Assembly: GCA_002118135.1 (NCBI GenBank) | Contig: BDIU01000300.1 | Location: 51,094-115,093 of the forward strand | Source: Trebouxia sp. TZW2008 | Taxonomy: Eukaryota > Chlorophyta > Trebouxiophyceae > Trebouxiales > Trebouxiaceae | Reading direction: 5' to 3' | DNA: 64,000 bases | Part shown: positions 47,019-64,000 of the stretch, piece after piece | Numbering within the stretch: the first letter of the stretch is position 1 | Layout of the letters: every line of letters begins with the position of its first letter | Notes under the pieces: generated by a model | The model's input: only the letters and a program-made list of their open reading frames with translations | What the model was told of the DNA's origin: nothing | The model's database searches: none | Made by a program: the position numbers and the translations under genes

Positions 47019-48231
47019 AAGCCCAAATTTGTCTCAGAGCCTCACTTCAAGGTTGGTCGTGAGGAGCATCAGGAGAATCTCAGCAACTATACATACATAG
47101 CAGCCTGTACAATCAGTCAATATTCTGCTATCATAGCATATTGCAGTGAATGTCCAAGCCGGCTTGTTTGATCGAGGGAAAGGAAATGTTGGCGAGCCCT
47201 GTTCCTTTGTAGTACTTGATGGGCACTGCACACCTTCAATTAAGGCATTAGGGGCACCGCATGTTTTAATTATATTAGAGTTCTGAGAATGACTGCTATT
47301 GGCCCGCCTTGTTACTTCAGTCAGCATGCAGCTTGCACAGCAGTCAGAAGCTGAAAGGCTTTCATGATGCCAGCATCACTTTCTGCAGCAAACTTAAGGT
47401 TGTCTCACCTTTTTCTGCTGTGCGATGCTGTCATGTTGTGTACATCTAGGGTCTGCAGATCAAGCTGCATATTTTTTGGACTTGTGGGTTTGGGTAGTCG
47501 AACCTAATTGAGAAACCCTGAAGCACCATTTTTGGTCAGGTTTGGTGTCTTAGCATTAGCCAGACACGAGCACAAACTAGTCATGTCTCAAACAGACCAG
47601 CTTCCTTGGACAATTTGCAAAGGGTTCGCAAACCTGCTTGAATCTGTAACATACTTATGACTTGCTGGCGTTGCTGTGCGTGCATTGCAGCCGAGCAAAC
47701 AGCAATTTGACGTCAATTCAGCTCACGCTCTGTGCAAAATGCCATGCATTGCATGTGATTTCAGCATACTATTAGGCAGGCCTGGACATGCATAGAGTGA
47801 AGCTCGGGAGCCATGGACGATGTTATAGAGCGATGCACCAAACTTGACAATTTCGCTGTTCAGAATGCACACTGCTCGCAGGGCAAGGCTTTGCCCTTTT
47901 GTGAGCTATCTGTTAGCTACTGAACAATCATGTTGAGTTTGTTTCACTTACTATGTTATGATTCACTCTACAGCTAGCAGCCAGAGGTGCATTGCGTGCT
48001 GCAGGAATCCATGCCTTCTGTGCCAGCGCTGTGATCACCATTGTGAGCAACATGCTTCCCAGCCAGATTGAGTGGCTATGCTGTACTTGCCTTTCTTACT
48101 AATGCACTCACGATGCAGCAGTATATTCCACTCAGTTGTTACAAAGACTGGTCCAAAACGCGCCATACCCTCTCAAAGAATGGTTACAACAGCATCACAC
48201 GAATGCGCTGCATGATCTGAAGTCACGAGGA
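47019..48231. other. Convergent 3' flanks
   Basis: No gene is seen. The stretch contains the 3' ends of the plus-strand low-complexity gene and the minus-strand V-ATPase A gene. Confidence 0.5.
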
Positions 48232-59559
<11,328 letters not shown>

Positions 59560-59970
59560 CTTGCGAGACTATCCCAGATCGCAAACAGCAGATGCTCAGT
59601 GAACGCGCTCTGGAAGTTGTCTTTGGGGCTCGTACAGCTGAAGTTGGCGGATACTTTGCGAATTGCAATTGATACGCGAATTGATGCAGCGCCCTGCGAC
59701 GACCACAAGCGCAAGGGTACAAGATGTCGAAGTGTTCAACGACCGAGGTGGAAAGGTGAAAAATGAAGAAGAGTATTGCTTCAGTGTCGGCATCTAGGCA
59801 AGCAGTGAATGTTGATGCTTTAGCAATGATGTGCTCACAGCTCAAGGGTGGGTGCCAGTGCCTGAATGACATAGCTACTGGAATGAGCCGCATGATGCAG
59901 TTGTGATTTGTTTCAGGCCTTGTAGCCAGCACAGAGCAGCAATTCAAAACCTGTCAGATGCCTGTTCATG

Positions 59971-60276
59971 TGTAACGGGGCGCATGAAAAGGGTATGCTA
60001 GCTACGTGTCAGAGAGCCAATTAAGTTTGCCCTGTAACATTTCGCCCCCCATAAAATCAAGACCCCGGGCTTGAATCAATTAACGAGAGCGGAGACCCAA
60101 ATCATTGTCAGCCAAATCCTGTGACCAGCAGGAATTAATCGTGCGGAAGCGCTGGATCGAACCGCCGACCTCCAATCTGGGATCGAAGGGCCTAAACCCG
60201 AAACCACTGTGACGGGGCGCATGAAAAGGGGATGCTAGCTACTTGTCAGAGAGCCAATCAAGTTTGCCCTGGAACA
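59971..60276. mobile_element. TRIM-like miniature LTR retroelement, 306 bp, TSD TCATG
   Basis: Two 69-bp direct repeats at 59971-60039 and 60208-60276 differ at five positions, start TGT and end ACA. The 5-bp sequence TCATG flanks the whole element (59966-59970 and 60277-60281), as expected for LTR-retroelement integration. The 168-bp interior has no coding capacity. On the minus strand it contains a tRNA-like B box (GGTCGGCGGTTCGATCC), but no foldable tRNA. It lies upstream of the V-ATPase A gene. Confidence 0.88.
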
Positions 60277-60281
60277 TCATG

Positions 60282-61130
60282 CAACAGGACTTCAAACCTC
60301 TACACAGCCATTGAAAGTGCCTGTTGTGCTTTGTGGCAAGGACATCAAGCAAAGTTGCTGCTTCATGCAACTGCAAAAAAGATCGCGTCGGCCAAGTTTC
60401 AACGCCTTGAAGATTGCGCTATAAACAATTGCGCAGTCTTTGAGACTTGTGTCAATGAGTTGCATGCTAATGAGCTGTGGTGATGGTCAACAGCTATGAT
60501 GCCCTCATGCCAGCATGTCATTGGTCAAGCCGCAGGCATGCAAGCTATGCCCTTGTTTGTTTATGCTGCAAGACCTGATGTAATCAACTACAAGGCAAAC
60601 TTGCTACTAGTAGCCGACGTCTGAGCTGCATTACGGAGCAGACCCAGAGACCAAGTCCAAAACAACGTCTGGCAATGATCGCTGAATGGGCCAAGGTGGG
60701 CTCCATAGGCTGCTGAGTGGACACGTGCTGGCCCAGCGCAGGCTGCATGCAAGCTTGCTACATGTCTAAAGTGCAGTGTGGAGAAACGGCTGAACTGGGT
60801 AAGTGTCAATGTGTCCTATTGACCTTCTGGCTGAAGTCTAAATGCGTGAGTGTTTGCTGATGCGCGCAACAATGCTTCAACGTCTGCATATGACCAGACT
60901 GCTAGCAGTGCAATGTGCATCTTGCACATCACAAGCGTGTACCCAAGATGCACACCAGAACGTACATCACTGCTCTTTCAGAAACAGTTTGTTGTCTTGT
61001 GTCTGCAGATGCATAAGAATTACTTCAGATAGCCAGCATCATACTTGATCATTGTGTAAGCAGCGATGATCTGGACAGGTTGTAGGGTCATGCTATTTGC
61101 AATCAATGAGAGCTGCTAGTCCCAGCAGGG
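60282..61130. other. Intergenic, no supported gene
   Basis: Short frames only, between the TRIM element and the H2A 3' stem-loop. Confidence 0.5.
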
Positions 61131-61149
61131 TGGTGTTGAGATAACACCA
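61131..61149 (-). terminator. Histone mRNA 3' stem-loop of H2A
   Basis: On the minus strand AAA-TGGTGTTATCTCAACACCA-CC folds into a 7-bp stem (TGGTGTT/AACACCA) with a 5-nt loop ATCTC. It begins 27 nt after the H2A stop. An A-rich 5' flank and an ACC 3' flank are also features of the canonical histone stem-loop bound by SLBP. The stem bases and the 5-nt loop differ from the metazoan consensus. Confidence 0.85.
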
Positions 61150-61176
61150 TTTGATGATTTGAGAGGCAAACATAGT

Positions 61177-62513
<1,337 letters not shown>

Positions 62514-62539
62514 GCAATCTGCTCAACTGTCAAACAAAA

Positions 62540-62558
62540 TGGTGTTATTTCAACACCA
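62540..62558 (+). terminator. Histone mRNA 3' stem-loop of H4
   Basis: AAAA-TGGTGTTATTTCAACACCA-CC on the plus strand: the same 7-bp stem as at H2A, with loop ATTTC (one base different). It starts 26 nt after the H4 stop. Confidence 0.88.
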
Positions 62559-63946
62559 CCTCTTTTGGATCACTCTTTGGGCTCCTTACTGGTGCAAATT
62601 TTGCTGCACATCAGCAACAATGCTGACCGTCCTCTTCCTTCCCCACCTGTTTCATGAAGCAGTGCAACAGACAAGGGCATGCTTGCCCTTAGTTGGACCT
62701 CTGCTGCTTTGTCCTGTCAGCAGTGCAAGCTTCCCTACCAGTAGTGTTTGCGCCTTGCTGAATGCCTTGAGTCAAGGCCGTTGAGAAGTTAGCTGCCTGC
62801 TGTAGTGCATCAAGAGCTGCTGATTGCGCAGAGTCTGTGTGTCATTGCTCACAGATGTGTTAGCATTGAATGTCGCCGACATGACTTGCAAGGCTCTGCA
62901 GTGATATCAACTTCAGAAAAGTAACATGGTTGAAAGCGTGTTGCCTGCCATGCACAGGCCATGCATTCAATCTTTCTGTACATCACAATGAGCCCCAGCA
63001 CACTGTGAGCTCCAGGTCGATCAACTCTACTGTGCATTGTGTTTTACACTGTTTGCTGCAGGTGACAAATGTGTAAGATGTGCTAGAGCTGTAAAGCAAG
63101 GTTTGCGTAGTTGCGGTATACAAATCAGCTTGCAGATAATTCACAGAGCAGACTTGCTAAGCTTTGAAAGCATCACACGCCATGTGCTGTGAACAACTTT
63201 GCACCCTTGGATGTCATGCCTTTGACATGGAAGTCTGTGCAGATCTAAAGTACAACCACTTGGGACACAATCCTAGGCAAATGACAAGGGTGTTGCGTAT
63301 GGATCCAGTGTCCATGCTTTCATGAGACTGCACAACAGATCAGCATGCTTTGCCAAGCAGATATAGTGAAATCATTCTGCTGTGCAAGTCATAGGCAACT
63401 TGCTGGAGCTAGCTGCAGCGCCTATGCTTTTGCTGAAACCATGTGAGAAAGCGGCGCTCAGTTCAAAGCGCTCATAACAGCTGTCAAACACTCATGTTGC
63501 ATGCTGAACATGATACATGAGCATTGTGCCTGTACGTGCTAAGCTGAGGGATCTCCAAAATTACCCTGTCGCTGCAGCAACAAGTGCTGTGTGAAAAGAC
63601 GTTGCTATTGGTCCCTGGATAGATTGCCTTAGAAGCAAACTCTTGCACAAGAGTGTTGACAGATATGAAGACAACAAAGTCTGGGTGGGCAGATTTCACC
63701 ACAACAGAGCGAATCTTTGCTGTCAGTCAGCTATGGTATGCATTGTTATGTGTGCACTGACAGGGAAAGAGTTCTGGCTGACAGGGCTGTTGAATTGTGG
63801 ACCACAGGTCTCAACTTGACTCTCAACAATGGCAAAACAGTGCAAACAAAACTTGTCTGTGTGATCTGGCAACTGCCCACAAGAGTTGAAAGTCAGAATT
63901 GCTGCTGGCAGTTGAGCGACAAGTGTCAAAGAGTTTTCAGCAAAGG
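62559..63946. other. Intergenic, no supported gene
   Basis: No exon structure or recognisable protein is seen between the H4 stem-loop and the next stem-loop. Confidence 0.5.
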
Positions 63947-63965
63947 TGGTGTTGAGATAACACCA
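63947..63965 (-). terminator. Histone mRNA 3' stem-loop of a third histone gene
   Basis: On the minus strand the 24-nt block AAA-TGGTGTTATCTCAACACCA-CC is identical to the one after H2A. It predicts that a histone gene on the minus strand ends just to its right. Confidence 0.85.
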
Positions 63966-63991
63966 TTTTTGTTTGTGTATGCAGTGTGCAC

Positions 63992-64000
63992 TTAGGCAGA
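63992..64000 (-). CDS. Probable last codons of histone H2B (partial at window edge)
   Basis: Minus-strand TCT GCC TAA (Ser-Ala-stop) ends 26 nt before the stem-loop, the same distance as in H2A and H4. H2B of green algae commonly ends in Thr-Ser-Ala or a similar tail. Only nine bases are visible, so the identity is a prediction from context. Confidence 0.4.
   Translation of the reverse strand, partial: SA

Noticed and set aside
60130..60215. A tRNA gene on the minus strand inside the TRIM element
   Set aside because: Only the B box is convincing. Acceptor, T and anticodon stems do not pair, so it is at most tRNA-derived.
63484..63995. Open frames on both strands left of the H2B stem-loop
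   Set aside because: They overlap each other, lack motifs, and the plus-strand one runs through the histone stem-loop.

Overview
The window is nuclear DNA from a photosynthetic eukaryote, most likely a green alga of the chlorophyte/trebouxiophyte type. The evidence is spliceosomal genes with many GT-AG introns of roughly 100-1500 bp, plant-style products (an RH5-like DEAD-box helicase, Agenet-type modules, a plant-like H2A and H4) and no bacterial operon structure. The species assignment is inference. Exon models were built by hand from splice-site consensus, reading-frame phase and similarity to known families.

Layout. Positions 1-733 hold the 3' end of a Dbp3/RH5-type RNA helicase (+). Positions 2590-10179 hold a ten-exon gene (+) that I read as a STAT-type transcription factor (beta-sandwich-like DNA-binding region, linker, SH2). 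A cis-CaaD-type tautomerase is at 12128-12487 (+). The complete ribosomal protein L5 gene is at 12941-16693 (-), and a leucine-rich-repeat protein at 17450-18573 (-). Positions 18600-20800 hold fragments of a coiled-coil gene and a 63-bp minisatellite. An LTP-like secreted protein is near 21918-22654 (+), with less certain exons downstream to 24555. A small unknown gene at 25401-26304 (-) is divergent from a long PHD/ARID/Agenet/poly-Gln chromatin protein at 26754-38164 (+). A 1189-aa low-complexity protein is at 40575-47018 (+). It is convergent with the complete V-ATPase catalytic subunit A gene at 48232-59559 (-). A histone cluster closes the window: H2A (-), H4 (+) and probably the last codons of H2B (-) at the right edge.

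Main discovery. In gene after gene the introns contain tandem, diverged copies of the neighbouring exon-intron junction. Copies of the 3' splice site plus the start of an exon lie upstream of that exon. Copies of the end of an exon plus its 5' splice site lie downstream of it. I call these junction echoes. I found them in at least six unrelated genes, including the housekeeping genes RPL5 and V-ATPase A, and they account for much of the intron length. The phase-consistent copy is normally the innermost one.

Other signals: a 17-nt-core histone 3' stem-loop at the same distance from the stop in all three histone genes, although H2A and H4 have introns; four about 175-bp TA-flanked MITEs; a 306-bp TRIM retroelement with a TCATG target duplication; a dispersed 75-bp hairpin repeat; and an exon-restricted TTCCCGCC motif.
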